DNA of 64,000 bases from the NCBI GenBank assembly GCA_030524055.1, contig JAUNHH010000001.1, positions 172,156-236,155 on the forward strand, written 5' to 3'. The position numbers and the translations under genes are program-made. Below the pieces are notes generated by a model. It ran no database searches, had not been told where the DNA came from, and saw only the letters and a list, made by a program, of their open reading frames with translations. Positions 26,927 to 35,670 of the stretch are shown here, piece by piece; the stretch's first letter is position 1, and every line of letters starts with the position of its first letter. The DNA is from Actinomycetaceae bacterium (GTDB taxonomy: Bacteria > Actinomycetota > Actinomycetes > Actinomycetales > Actinomycetaceae).

Positions 26927-27817
26927 TTACCTGCCTTCCTTTTTGTGGGAGTTTACGCTTCCTCTCACGACCGCGGCATTAGCTGCGACCTCATGGACGC
27001 GTAGCGCCCACACCCCGGCTCGGACCGCTAGGTCAGTGATTTCCACTGTGGCGATATCCGGGTGGGACTCAGAATAGTTCGTTAGGAATCGCTTGCGCGA
27101 GGCGCCCAGAAGAACCGGACGACCAATTTCGGTAAAGGCATCGAGAGAATTCACTACCTCAACGCACTGTTCATTCGTCAAAGAAAAGCCGAGACCAGGG
27201 TCAATAATGAGTTGATCTTCATCCAGGCCGCCCGCAATGGCGTCATCGCATTGCGCGCCGATCCGCAATATTAGTTCTCCGACTAAGTTTGTGCCGTAGT
27301 CGAAGTGTTCGCCTTTACTGCCTGGCAGGGCACGGTAATGCTGGACAACGAAGGCTGCACCACCAGCGGCAACGGTGGCGATCATGTCAGGATCCCACCG
27401 CCCACCAGAAACGTCATTGACGATCGCTACCCCTGCCTCACAGGCTTTGCGGGCAGTTGAGGCGTGAAGGGTGTCAATACTGAGGGCAACGCCCGCGCCA
27501 GCTGGGTCACGGTTAAGGTCTGCAGCCAGGTGGCGGATGACCTCGCCAACGCGACGCCACTCTTCCTCGGCGCTAATACGCGTGGAGTTGGGCCGGGTGG
27601 ATTCGCCGCCAATATCAATAATGTCTGCGCCCTGGTCAATCATGTGATGAGCGCGGGTCAGGGCAGAGTCCAGCGCAGTAAAACGACCCCCATCTGAAAA
27701 AGAGTCGGGAGTCACATTAAGGATGCCCATTACCAGGGACCGCCCTACAGGTAGGGCGGCACCTTCCGGTAACCGAGGCGAGGGCGGGGTGGGTATATCA
27801 GGCTCCGAGGTGCTCAT
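26927..27817 (-). CDS. folP: Dihydropteroate synthase (FolP)
   Basis: FolP condenses hydroxymethyl-dihydropterin pyrophosphate with p-aminobenzoate and is the sulfonamide target. The 296-residue product has the family signatures [17 protein letters not shown] and [12 protein letters not shown] near its start, DPGLGFSL, and ASRKRFL for substrate phosphates. It overlaps folE by 4 bp and is followed 4 bp later by folB-folK. Confidence 0.96.
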   Translation of the reverse strand: MSTSEPDIPTPPSPRLPEGAALPVGRSLVMGILNVTPDSFSDGGRFTALDSALTRAHHMIDQGADIIDIGGESTRPNSTRISAEEEWRRVGEVIRHLAADLNRDPAGAGVALSIDTLHASTARKACEAGVAIVNDVSGGRWDPDMIATVAAGGAAFVVQHYRALPGSKGEHFDYGTNLVGELILRIGAQCDDAIAGGLDEDQLIIDPGLGFSLTNEQCVEVVNSLDAFTEIGRPVLLGASRKRFLTNYSESHPDIATVEITDLAVRAGVWALRVHEVAANAAVVRGSVNSHKKEGR

Positions 27818-28380
27818 CGGGGACCTCCCAGGACCAGGGCCATCATTTCAGCGCGGGTTGTTCCGTCATTCATAATCCCCCGCAATGCGGAGGTCACTGT
27901 TGAGGCGCCCGGCTTCGAGATTCCCCGCATTGACATGCACATATGTTCGGCTTCAATCACGACAATCACGCCCTGCGGGTTGAGGACTTCGTGTAGAGCA
28001 TCAGCAATTTGTGCAGTGAGACGTTCTTGAACCTGGGGGCGGCGGGCATAGCCTTCGACCACGCGGGCCAGTTTGGATAGGCCTGTCACCCGACCGCCTC
28101 GCGGAATATAACCAACATGGGCATGGCCATAGAAAGGCAGCAGGTGGTGTTCGCACACTGAGTGGAAGTCAATATCGCGCACAAGCACCAATTCGTCGGT
28201 GCCCGCCTCAAAAACGGTGCGTAAATGCTCGCGGGGGTCTTCCTCAAGGCCAGAAAGGAGTTCTTTCCAGGCCCGGCCTACGCGACTAGGAGTGTCACGT
28301 AGGCCGTCACGAGAAGGGTCTTCCCCAATGGCGGCCAGTAAGGCACGGGTGGCCTCGACAACGCCGTCCTCGTCATACAT
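27814..28380 (-). CDS. folE: GTP cyclohydrolase I (FolE)
   Basis: FolE opens GTP to dihydroneopterin triphosphate, the first step of folate synthesis. The 188-residue product carries the zinc/active-site segment [21 protein letters not shown] (Cys and two His) and the C-terminal [13 protein letters not shown] with the second zinc cysteine. Its start codon touches the end of ftsH and it overlaps folP by 4 bp, so ftsH-folE-folP-folB/K are tightly coupled. Confidence 0.97.
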   Translation of the reverse strand: MYDEDGVVEATRALLAAIGEDPSRDGLRDTPSRVGRAWKELLSGLEEDPREHLRTVFEAGTDELVLVRDIDFHSVCEHHLLPFYGHAHVGYIPRGGRVTGLSKLARVVEGYARRPQVQERLTAQIADALHEVLNPQGVIVVIEAEHMCMSMRGISKPGASTVTSALRGIMNDGTTRAEMMALVLGGPR

Positions 28381-30494
28381 TACTGAGGCTCCGATCCATC
28401 ACGGTGCGGGGCATCCTGGGATTCGGGGCTCTGCGGCGTGGGGGCGGATTCGCGTGCGCCCTGCACCTCGGCAGATTCAGGCAACTCTGTAGATTCAGGC
28501 AACTTTGTAGATGCGGGGGCCGCTGCTGGACTTTGTGCCCCGCCCTCGTTGATCCCTTTCGGGTTGCCAAAAACGGCACCGGGAATGGCTGCTTCAGACA
28601 GGTAATTCCACAGTGGACGGTCAGGCTGTTTGCGTACGGGAGCAAAGATTTCCGCCAAAGCAGACTCGTCCAGGGTCTCCTCTTCCAGCAGCCGCTGGGC
28701 AAGGGTGTCCAAAACGTCGCGATTGCGGGTAAGGATTTCCCAGGCTTCGCGGGTCGCATTATCCAAGAGCTCGCGGACCTGGCCATCAACGACGGCCGCG
28801 ACAGCGTCAGAGTAGCTGCGCGAGGAGCCACGGCCCATATCGCGCCCAAGGAAGGGGTCAGTGTCAGCTTGACCCAGCTTCACATTCCCCACCAGGGAGG
28901 ACATGCCGTAGTCAGTGACCATAGCGCGCGCCGTTTCGGTGGCTTTTTGGATGTCATTGGACGCGCCCGTAGACGGGTCACGGAAAATGAGTTCCTCAGC
29001 GACGCGCCCACCCATGGCGTACACCAGATTGTCGAGCAGCTGGTTCCGTGTCTTGGAATAGCGGTCCTCAGTGGGCATCACCATGGTGTAACCCAGGGCG
29101 CGGCCACGCGGAAGAATGGTCACCTTGGTGACCGGATCTGAGTGGTTCAGGGCAGCCGCACACAGCGCGTGACCGGCCTCGTGATAGGCAGTGACGGCCT
29201 TATCGTGGTCATTCATCACGCGAGTGCGTTTTTGCGGGCCAGCAATCACACGGTCAATGGCCTCGTCAATCGCGCGGTTATCAATCAGATCCGCATTTGA
29301 CCGGGCAGTAAGCAGGGCGGCTTCATTGAGGACATTAGCCAGGTCTGCACCAGTAAATCCGGGGGTGCGTTTCGCGACCTGACGCAAATCGACATCCGAG
29401 GTCAGTGGCTTGCCAGAAGAATGGACTTTCAAAATGGCTTCGCGGCCCTTTAAGTCGGGGGCTTCAACGGCAATTTGTCGGTCAAAACGCCCTGGACGTA
29501 AGAGGGCGGGGTCCAAAATATCTGGACGGTTGGTGGCCGCAATCAAAATGACATTTTCCCGGTCATCAAAGCCGTCCATTTCGACGAGCATCTGATTGAG
29601 GGTCTGTTCGCGTTCGTCATTTCCGCCGCCAATACCGGAGCCACGGTGGCGACCAACCGCATCGATTTCATCGACGAAAATAATGGCGGGGGCTGTCTTT
29701 TTGGCACGCGCAAAAAGGTCGCGCACACGGGAGGCGCCCACGCCGACATACATTTCGAGGAAATCAGAGCCGGAAATAGAGAAGAAAGGAACGCCTGCTT
29801 CACCAGCAACGGCTTTAGCTAGCAGGGTTTTACCGGTTCCTGGAGGGCCGTAGAGCAAAACGCCGCGAGGGATTTTTGCGCCGACTTTCCGGAACTTGTC
29901 GGGGGCAGCGAGGAATTCTCGGATCTCTTCGAGTTCTTCCACGGCCTCATCTTCGCCAGCCACGTCGGCGAAAGTAATTTCCGGGTTCTCCTGGTTAAAC
30001 TCTTTCGCCCGGGATTGCCCGAAGGCGCCCATCATTCGGCCACCAGACATTCGGGACATAATGAACCAAAATGCCGCCAGCAAAATCAGAATAGGCAGGA
30101 GAAGCTGGACAAGGAAAGAGACTAAGGAGGATTGCGGGTAATGCGCATTCCATCCGCGGGCTGGATCTAATTTGGCTACCGTATCCAGCACATTTTGCGA
30201 CTGGATACGCGCGTAGGTGAAAGAGATTTCCCGGCCAAGATTCTTTTCAGGATCATCCGCGCCTGTACTCTTATGGACCCAATCCGCATTGAGTGTCAGA
30301 TTGACCTGTTGAATAGCGTCATTGACGACGACTTTCTCAACAGTGGTGCCCTTGAGGATTTCCAAACCTTCTGAGGTGTCTACTCGCGCTGGTTGGAAAT
30401 AGCCCCACAGCATCCACATGGCAATGAGAAGTACCGTAAAAGGCACTGTCACCCATGCCCAATTGACAGCCTTTTTCTTCGAGGTATCAGCCAC
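28380..30494 (-). CDS. ftsH: ATP-dependent zinc metalloprotease FtsH
   Basis: FtsH is a membrane-bound AAA+ protease that removes misfolded membrane proteins. The 704-residue product has two transmembrane helices (about 10-30 and 125-145) flanking a small outer domain. The AAA module has Walker A GPPGTGKT, Walker [12 protein letters not shown] and the SRH region [16 protein letters not shown]. The zinc protease motif is HEAGH. The C-terminal tail of about 80 residues is Pro/Ser/Glu-rich and contains NEGGA, encoded by a dispersed-word copy at 28538. It is 13 bp downstream of hpt. Confidence 0.97.
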   Translation of the reverse strand: MADTSKKKAVNWAWVTVPFTVLLIAMWMLWGYFQPARVDTSEGLEILKGTTVEKVVVNDAIQQVNLTLNADWVHKSTGADDPEKNLGREISFTYARIQSQNVLDTVAKLDPARGWNAHYPQSSLVSFLVQLLLPILILLAAFWFIMSRMSGGRMMGAFGQSRAKEFNQENPEITFADVAGEDEAVEELEEIREFLAAPDKFRKVGAKIPRGVLLYGPPGTGKTLLAKAVAGEAGVPFFSISGSDFLEMYVGVGASRVRDLFARAKKTAPAIIFVDEIDAVGRHRGSGIGGGNDEREQTLNQMLVEMDGFDDRENVILIAATNRPDILDPALLRPGRFDRQIAVEAPDLKGREAILKVHSSGKPLTSDVDLRQVAKRTPGFTGADLANVLNEAALLTARSNADLIDNRAIDEAIDRVIAGPQKRTRVMNDHDKAVTAYHEAGHALCAAALNHSDPVTKVTILPRGRALGYTMVMPTEDRYSKTRNQLLDNLVYAMGGRVAEELIFRDPSTGASNDIQKATETARAMVTDYGMSSLVGNVKLGQADTDPFLGRDMGRGSSRSYSDAVAAVVDGQVRELLDNATREAWEILTRNRDVLDTLAQRLLEEETLDESALAEIFAPVRKQPDRPLWNYLSEAAIPGAVFGNPKGINEGGAQSPAAAPASTKLPESTELPESAEVQGARESAPTPQSPESQDAPHRDGSEPQ

Positions 30495-30507
30495 AGATAT
30501 CCTTTGT

Positions 30508-31062
30508 TCAGCCGCCGTAAACGTGCGGCGCTAGGGTGCCTACAAAAGGCAGGTTGCGGTAATTCTCCGCATAGTCGAGGCCGTAGCCCACAACAAACTC
30601 ATTGGGGATTTCAAATCCCACATAGGTCACGTCAACATCTACTTTTGCGGCTTCCGGTTTACGTAGCAGCGTGGCAATACGCACCGAGGCCGCACCCCGG
30701 GATTCCAGATTCATCCGCAGCCACGACAGCGTCAGACCGGAGTCAATAATGTCTTCGACAATCAGGACGTGACGGTCATGCACATCAGTGTCGAGGTCCT
30801 TAAGGATGCGCACCACACCGGAAGATTTTGTGCCCGAACCGTAGGAGGAGACTGCCATCCAGTCCATCCGTAGCGGGGTGTGGAGTTTGCGTGACAGATC
30901 CGCCATCACCATGACGGCGCCGCGCAGTACGCCAACGAGAAGAATTTCTTTGCCCACGTAATCTTTGTCGATTTGGGCAGCCATCTCTGTTAAACGATGG
31001 TCGATCTCATCCGAATCTACCAGGATGTTTTTGAGATCGTCCCCCATGTCGGTGGCGTCCAC
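30508..31062 (-). CDS. hpt: Hypoxanthine phosphoribosyltransferase
   Basis: This purine-salvage enzyme makes IMP or GMP from the free base and PRPP. The 184-residue product has the PRPP-binding motif VLIVEDIIDSGLTL, the flexible-loop region SYGSGTKSSG and the base-recognition strand VDVTYVGFEIP. The length is normal. It sits between tilS and ftsH, its standard place in actinobacteria and firmicutes. Confidence 0.96.
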   Translation of the reverse strand: MDATDMGDDLKNILVDSDEIDHRLTEMAAQIDKDYVGKEILLVGVLRGAVMVMADLSRKLHTPLRMDWMAVSSYGSGTKSSGVVRILKDLDTDVHDRHVLIVEDIIDSGLTLSWLRMNLESRGAASVRIATLLRKPEAAKVDVDVTYVGFEIPNEFVVGYGLDYAENYRNLPFVGTLAPHVYGG

Positions 31063-31165
31063 ACCGTCTCCTCTTCACACAAGGTTTGCCGCAGTCCGGG
31101 AGTGGAAAGCGACCCATTCAAGGGTGCCACACTTCCACCCTCTGGCGCATAGCCGATTCGCCCCT

Positions 31166-32230
31166 TCACGGTGTGGTCATGACCATGACGGGGCCTGCCT
31201 CACTGGACTTGCGCGCAATATGGAGGCCGGGGATATGAATCGGACCCTGCCCCCTCCAGTGGGTAATCAGGCCACATACGGCTTCAATATGCGCAAAAGT
31301 CAGATCTCCGGGGCGCGCGCCACCATGCAAGAGTGCCTGGCGGACACTCCGTCGAAGCACTCCTTTCGGGAGCAACGTGAGGGGTCCCACGAGGAAAGAG
31401 AGGGCTCCATCACAAGTTTCGATTTCCCCAAGAGCTGTGCGCGCCACCTCCTCCAGGGCATCATCATCCTCAGCAAGAAGGGCAGCACTACGCACGAGGG
31501 CGGGGGCCGGATCCATACCCAATGCCCGCTCTAATGCAGGTAGTGCCCACTCGCGCACTGCAGCCCGGCGCAGAGGTGAGCCATCAGCGCTATGCCACGG
31601 CCCGTCAACAGCATTTGAGGGATCGTCTTCCCATTCAACACCGAGGTCAACCAGAGCCTGGCGAAGGGTTGCACGGCGCACACTCAGAAGCGGGCGCAAC
31701 CATAGGGTGCCATCATCGTCATGTACTTGCGGGCTCATTGCCCGTAGTGAATGGGCTCCAGATCCGCGAGCGAGCCGTAAAAGCACTGTTTCTGCCTGGT
31801 CATCCAGGGTGTGACCCAGCAAAATCGGGCAGCCACCGAGGTCCCGAGAGGCTGCTTTTAACGCTTCGCGCCGGGCCAGGCGCGCCCCGCCCTCGGGCCC
31901 AGCATCTCGCGAAATATCGACGCGCACACTGCTGGCCACAGCCCCCCAGGACGTGGCGCGGGCACGCACGCGGGCTGCTTCCTCCTGAGATTCGGCGCGC
32001 AGCCCATGATCCACGGTCAGGGTATGGACGCGCATTCCGGCGCGCCCAGCGCAGTCAATGGCTGCTAAGGCCAGGGCAGTGGAGTCGGCGCCGCCAGATA
32101 GGCCAATAAGGAGGTCCCCGCCCTCGTGCATTACTGGCTGTAGGGCTGTGCGCACCGCGAGGGACACGTCCCGGGCAGCCCCGCGCGGGTTGGGGCCGAA
32201 AAGTGCGCTGGCAGGCGGCAGGTTAGACAC
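31166..32230 (-). CDS. tilS: tRNA(Ile)-lysidine synthetase (TilS)
   Basis: TilS converts the wobble cytidine of the CAU-anticodon tRNA-Ile to lysidine, letting it read AUA. The 354-residue product has the N-type ATP pyrophosphatase P-loop SGGADSTA and the GHTLDDQAETVLLRL motif. It is short, lacking most of the C-terminal domain of the E. coli enzyme, which is usual in actinobacteria. It overlaps the DUF2342-like gene upstream by 8 bp, and a 103-bp gap separates it from hpt. Confidence 0.95.
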   Translation of the reverse strand: MSNLPPASALFGPNPRGAARDVSLAVRTALQPVMHEGGDLLIGLSGGADSTALALAAIDCAGRAGMRVHTLTVDHGLRAESQEEAARVRARATSWGAVASSVRVDISRDAGPEGGARLARREALKAASRDLGGCPILLGHTLDDQAETVLLRLARGSGAHSLRAMSPQVHDDDGTLWLRPLLSVRRATLRQALVDLGVEWEDDPSNAVDGPWHSADGSPLRRAAVREWALPALERALGMDPAPALVRSAALLAEDDDALEEVARTALGEIETCDGALSFLVGPLTLLPKGVLRRSVRQALLHGGARPGDLTFAHIEAVCGLITHWRGQGPIHIPGLHIARKSSEAGPVMVMTTP

Positions 32231-33083
32231 GGGAGGTCACTCGTGCCAGCCAGGCAGCGGGGTCAGCGTATTCGGCGGCAGTGGGCAGTGTGTCAGGTGA
32301 GGAGAAAAGGTGGCCAACCGCCCCTTCGGCTACCGCCTCGTCTGCGAAGGCGCGGGCCTGGGCGAAAGCGTGGAGAAGGCGCGAATCGGATTGGGTGAGC
32401 CCTGAGGCGATGAGTTGATATTCCGCTTGCTCCAAACTGCCATGATGGGCTTGAATCCAGCCTGCTGATGGCAGATCTACTGTTGTTAAGTCTTTCATCT
32501 GCGCGGTGGCGACAAGATGGGGCAAAATCACCAACTCAACAATTTCTGTGGTGGTCGCAGGCAATCCTGGGAGCAGATCAACAATGCGCTGACAGATATG
32601 GGGGGCGCGGAGGTGATGGGCAGCGACAATACTGGTCCGCAGAGCCACCCACCTGCACCAATCATTTTGGTCGAGGTCAAGCAGACGCGTTTGGGTCAAC
32701 ACATTGGGCGCAACGAGGACCCTCACTCCCCTATTGAGATCCCATCCTCCTGCCACCAACTGGGCCAGACGGCGCACAACGAAGGCCGCATGGGCGCGTT
32801 GACGCAGAGTCAAAGAGACCTCAGCAAGATCAGTGAGATCGACCACAGCATCGGTCCATACGTGCAGCGCAGAGCGCCGGTCAAGGATTTCCGCTCGAGT
32901 CAATGCCACCTGTTCATAGACGCCAGGTTCGTCAATAAAGCGAGGTAATTGCTCATGAGACCAGGACAGGGCTCGGCGGAGACGGGCAACGACGCCGCCA
33001 GCTTGAGTTACTGACACGCGCGGGCCCGGCACGAGAGTAGCCGCAGAAAGACGAGTAAGGCCCTCAGTCACCGTCAAGGTCAT
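32223..33083 (-). CDS. Degenerate DUF2342 (zinc metalloprotease-like) protein
   Basis: The 286-residue product occupies the place between dacB and tilS that in most actinobacteria encodes the DUF2342 putative zinc-dependent metalloprotease (also named F420 biosynthesis-associated). Parts of the family pattern are still visible, such as VLVAPNVL and CRWVALR. However, where the family has WVALHE.TH, the zinc-binding HExxH-type motif, this protein reads WVALRTSIVAAHHL, so the glutamate and first histidine are gone. It is probably a non-catalytic derivative. I place the start at the ATG at 33083 rather than at the open-frame start 33155. Assignment is mainly by position and partial similarity. 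Confidence 0.65.
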   Translation of the reverse strand: MTLTVTEGLTRLSAATLVPGPRVSVTQAGGVVARLRRALSWSHEQLPRFIDEPGVYEQVALTRAEILDRRSALHVWTDAVVDLTDLAEVSLTLRQRAHAAFVVRRLAQLVAGGWDLNRGVRVLVAPNVLTQTRLLDLDQNDWCRWVALRTSIVAAHHLRAPHICQRIVDLLPGLPATTTEIVELVILPHLVATAQMKDLTTVDLPSAGWIQAHHGSLEQAEYQLIASGLTQSDSRLLHAFAQARAFADEAVAEGAVGHLFSSPDTLPTAAEYADPAAWLARVTSRV

Positions 33084-33125
33084 GGCACCAGTGTAGGCGC
33101 GTGCGGCATGGGGAGAAATTCTTCG

Positions 33126-33197
33126 ACGAGGGCGGGGCGCACTGCCAAAAGCCACACAGGTGCTGCGCGTATTTATATGGCGCAGCCCCGCCCTCGT
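33126..33197 (-). terminator. Inverted pair of the dispersed word behind dacB
   Basis: ACGAGGGCGGGGC (33126-33138) and its reverse complement (33185-33197) flank 46 bp that hold further GC-rich pairing (GGCGCA / CTGCGC). The pair begins 3 bp after the dacB stop codon on the minus strand. It would split dacB from the downstream operon, at least in part. Confidence 0.65.
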
Positions 33198-33200
33198 AAA

Positions 33201-34583
33201 TTACGCATCAGCGAGGCCCTGAATAAAGGTATCTATTGCCCCTCGCGTCGCCCATCCATTTTCTGGAATCCCGTCATTTCCGACGACGAAAATTAATGTC
33301 TGCCCGCCAGAGGTTGTCACTACTCCCGCTAATGTCGAAACGGATGCTAAAGACCCCGTTTTTGCCTGCACATTCGCCTTAACAGACCCCTCATTCAGCC
33401 GATTTTTTAGGGTCCCTTGCCAGCCACCCCACGGCAACGACCGCATCAAATCACCCAATGCTGCATTATCGGAAGACAAAGACACCTGCATTGTCTGGAC
33501 AAGTGTTTGACCCGAAAGACGATTTCCTGTGGACAGCCCCGAACAATCTTCTAAGCTCATTCCTTCCACGGAAATCCCCGCATCCGACAACGTCTTTTTC
33601 ACCAATCCTGCGGAACCCTGGTAGGAGGTTGGCGCCCCTGCGGCGCGGGCAGCAAGACGGCAATATTGGTCGGCCATCGTATTGTCTGAGGTTGCCAGGA
33701 AATAGCGGACCTGTTGGGCTACCGTCGCCGATTCCACACGTCCCAATTGCTGTGCCCCTTCCGTGGGTGCAGCAGCAGGGGAACCAACCTCGACATTCAC
33801 ACCTTGGTCGCGTAGGTGCTGGGCGAAAGTTTGCGTTGCCACGCCGGCGGGATCGGGCTGGAACCCCTCAGCCACAGTGGGATCAAGGCGGCCTGAAGCA
33901 ATCGCCATTGCCGCCACGCGGCCCTCATACTCGGTCACTTCCTGGCCTTGCCACGCAGGCAAATGGGCATCCCCTTCAAAAGGTTGCGGCGCTCCATGGA
34001 GGGTCACCGAGGCCACGCCCGCCTCTTTGAGGCGCGCAGCGGTAGAGGTCGCTAAATCTTTCAGGCCAGCCCGGCCATTGACCGCATTCTCATTGCCTTC
34101 ATTGGCAGCTAGGAGTAGATCTCCCTCGCCCCACAGGTAAAGATCGCTACCCGCCAAGGAGGTACCGGTGTTCAGGCGCGCAGATGGGTCCAGGTGCGTC
34201 AGGGCAGTAAATGCCGTGACGATTTTGGTAATTGAGGCTGGGGTACGCGGCGCTGTGGCCCCAGAATCCAACAGAACATCGCCAGTTTCCGCATCGACCA
34301 CTATCCCCCAGGATTGGTATTTACCCTCAGCTGCGGCCTGCATGACGGGGGCCCATAGTCCTTCAACCGCGCCAGACGTGACGGGCTTCACTTCTGGGGT
34401 GGTGGGAGTGGGCAGTAGCGGCGCGGATTGTGGGGTAAGTGCCGGCGGAGCCGCCGGAGTGGGGTGGGCAGTCCGCGTGAAAATCCCAGGGACAGCGTCG
34501 GCCGCATCTGCCGCCACGTAGATGCCGGCAGTGGCGACCAGTGCGGTTGCGCCTAGAATCGCTCCAACAGTCCTGCGTCGCAT
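33201..34583 (-). CDS. dacB: D-alanyl-D-alanine carboxypeptidase/endopeptidase (PBP4 type)
   Basis: A peptidase-S13 penicillin-binding protein that trims or cleaves peptidoglycan cross-links outside the membrane. The three active-site motifs are present: SITK (serine and lysine), SDN (ATSDNTMAD) and KTG (QAKTGSLAS). A signal or anchor segment lies at about residues 5-27, followed by a Pro-rich linker. I choose the ATG at 34583, preceded by GGGAGGA; the frame is open to 34616. It heads the dacB - DUF2342-like - tilS - hpt - ftsH - fol run and is divergent from ppa. Confidence 0.95.
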   Translation of the reverse strand: MRRRTVGAILGATALVATAGIYVAADAADAVPGIFTRTAHPTPAAPPALTPQSAPLLPTPTTPEVKPVTSGAVEGLWAPVMQAAAEGKYQSWGIVVDAETGDVLLDSGATAPRTPASITKIVTAFTALTHLDPSARLNTGTSLAGSDLYLWGEGDLLLAANEGNENAVNGRAGLKDLATSTAARLKEAGVASVTLHGAPQPFEGDAHLPAWQGQEVTEYEGRVAAMAIASGRLDPTVAEGFQPDPAGVATQTFAQHLRDQGVNVEVGSPAAAPTEGAQQLGRVESATVAQQVRYFLATSDNTMADQYCRLAARAAGAPTSYQGSAGLVKKTLSDAGISVEGMSLEDCSGLSTGNRLSGQTLVQTMQVSLSSDNAALGDLMRSLPWGGWQGTLKNRLNEGSVKANVQAKTGSLASVSTLAGVVTTSGGQTLIFVVGNDGIPENGWATRGAIDTFIQGLADA

Positions 34584-34692
34584 AGTGGGTCCTCCCGAGT
34601 GTTGATCGGCTCTCACATTAGCGTCTGGCGCGGGTTACGTCTGGCCAATAGAGCCTTCGCTGCGCGGAGGTGACCGCGAGAGGAGTAGACCC

Positions 34693-35199
34693 ATGATGGA
34701 ATTCGATGTGACCATTGAGATTCCCAAAGGTAACCGCAATAAATACGAGATTGATCATGTTACTGGGCGGATTCGCCTGGATCGAATGCTCTTCACCTCC
34801 ACCCGTTACCCCGATGACTATGGGTTTATTGATGACACCCTTGGGGAAGATGGGGATCCTTTGGATGCATTGGTGTTGCTGGAGGAGCCCACTTTCCCGG
34901 GGTGCGTGATTCGCTGTCGCGCGCTGGGTATGTTCCGAATGCGGGATGAAAAAGGCGGGGATGACAAGGTGCTGTGTGTGCCTGCGTCTGATCAGCGGGC
35001 GTCATGGAGGACGGAAATCGAGGATGTCTCCGAGTTCCACCGTCTCGAAATCCAGCACTTTTTCGAGGTGTACAAGGATTTGGAGCCTGGGAAGTCGGTG
35101 GAGGGCGCCCACTGGGTGGGTCGGGAAGCCGCCGAGGAAGAAATTCGTCGTTCCTATCAGCGTTTGAAGGATGCTCAGGCATCGGGCGAGCATCACTGA
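34693..35199 (+). CDS. ppa: Inorganic pyrophosphatase (family I)
   Basis: This cytosolic enzyme hydrolyses pyrophosphate and drives biosynthetic reactions forward. The 168-residue product has the family I pattern: [13 protein letters not shown] at the start, the metal-binding signature [12 protein letters not shown] (here [13 protein letters not shown]) and [10 protein letters not shown]. Length is normal for the bacterial type. The ATG at 34693 follows GAGGAG. It is divergent from dacB, as in many actinobacteria. Confidence 0.97.
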   Translation: MMEFDVTIEIPKGNRNKYEIDHVTGRIRLDRMLFTSTRYPDDYGFIDDTLGEDGDPLDALVLLEEPTFPGCVIRCRALGMFRMRDEKGGDDKVLCVPASDQRASWRTEIEDVSEFHRLEIQHFFEVYKDLEPGKSVEGAHWVGREAAEEEIRRSYQRLKDAQASGEHH

Positions 35200-35256
35200 G
35201 TTTTGTGGCGAGTTGGCCCAGGCGAGTTCCGCCGGGCTTACTTCTGCCACTTTTTA

Positions 35257-35324
35257 CGAGGGCGGGGCGCGTTTTTGATGAGGTAACTTCCGGGTTGCCT
35301 TACGAGGGCGGGCCCCGCCCTCGT
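35257..35324 (+). terminator. Composite inverted repeat behind ppa
   Basis: A full copy of the dispersed word at 35257-35269 followed by a T run, then an almost perfect 23-bp palindrome at 35302-35324: ACGAGGGCGGG, one C, CCCGCCCTCGT, followed by TTGTTTT. The palindrome is two head-to-head copies of the word. Position 58-125 bp beyond ppa fits transcription termination. Confidence 0.7.
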
Positions 35325-35670
35325 TGTTTTCTGTGCGTGGGATGTGGTTGGTGCGCGCACTGCCAGCCAGCGCGCACTGACAAAGCGCCACGACAACGTG
35401 CCTGCGGCAGCAAAAGTTCATCTTGGCGGCGGTTTGTCCAGCCACGCCACGCCCAGCCCCACTCCCCCACCCTTTCACCCGGTCTCATTTTCTAGACATC
35501 ACCCCACCAAAATATATGATCTGCATCATATTTTTTGCCCATCTTCCGCGACTTTCCGCGATTTTGCCATTTCTTTGCTTTTTCAAGTTCCACTTGTTGT
35601 GGGCGCCCTATGCAATAGTTCTTTTGTTTCCGAAGTAAATTCTTATGCGAAGCAGGGAAGGCGTTACCTC
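35325..35670 (+). promoter_or_regulatory. Leader region upstream of the Rhs toxin gene
   Basis: This 346-bp stretch carries a 64-bp family repeat (35376-35439) and, further down, the inverted repeat ATATGAT-CTGC-ATCATAT (35514-35531) followed by six T. The latter could be an operator or a small attenuator. The open frame of the toxin runs back through it to a GTG at 35344. The lower-GC composition, the hydrophobic nonsense translation and the AGGGAAGG site before 35671 argue that it is not coding. No promoter can be assigned with confidence. Confidence 0.5.
35376..35439 (+). repeat. 64-bp dispersed repeat, copy 3
   Basis: It starts ACTGACAAAGCGCC and ends GGCGGTTTGTCC, exactly 64 bp as in the copies at 22132-22195 and 22278-22341. 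The terminal inverted pair is GACAAAGCGCC / GGCGGTTTGTC. The interior differs among the three copies more than the ends do. Confidence 0.75.

Noticed and set aside
35344-35670. N-terminal extension of the Rhs protein from a GTG at 35344
   Set aside because: The stretch covers a 64-bp repeat and a hairpin with a T run; a good ribosome site precedes the ATG at 35671.
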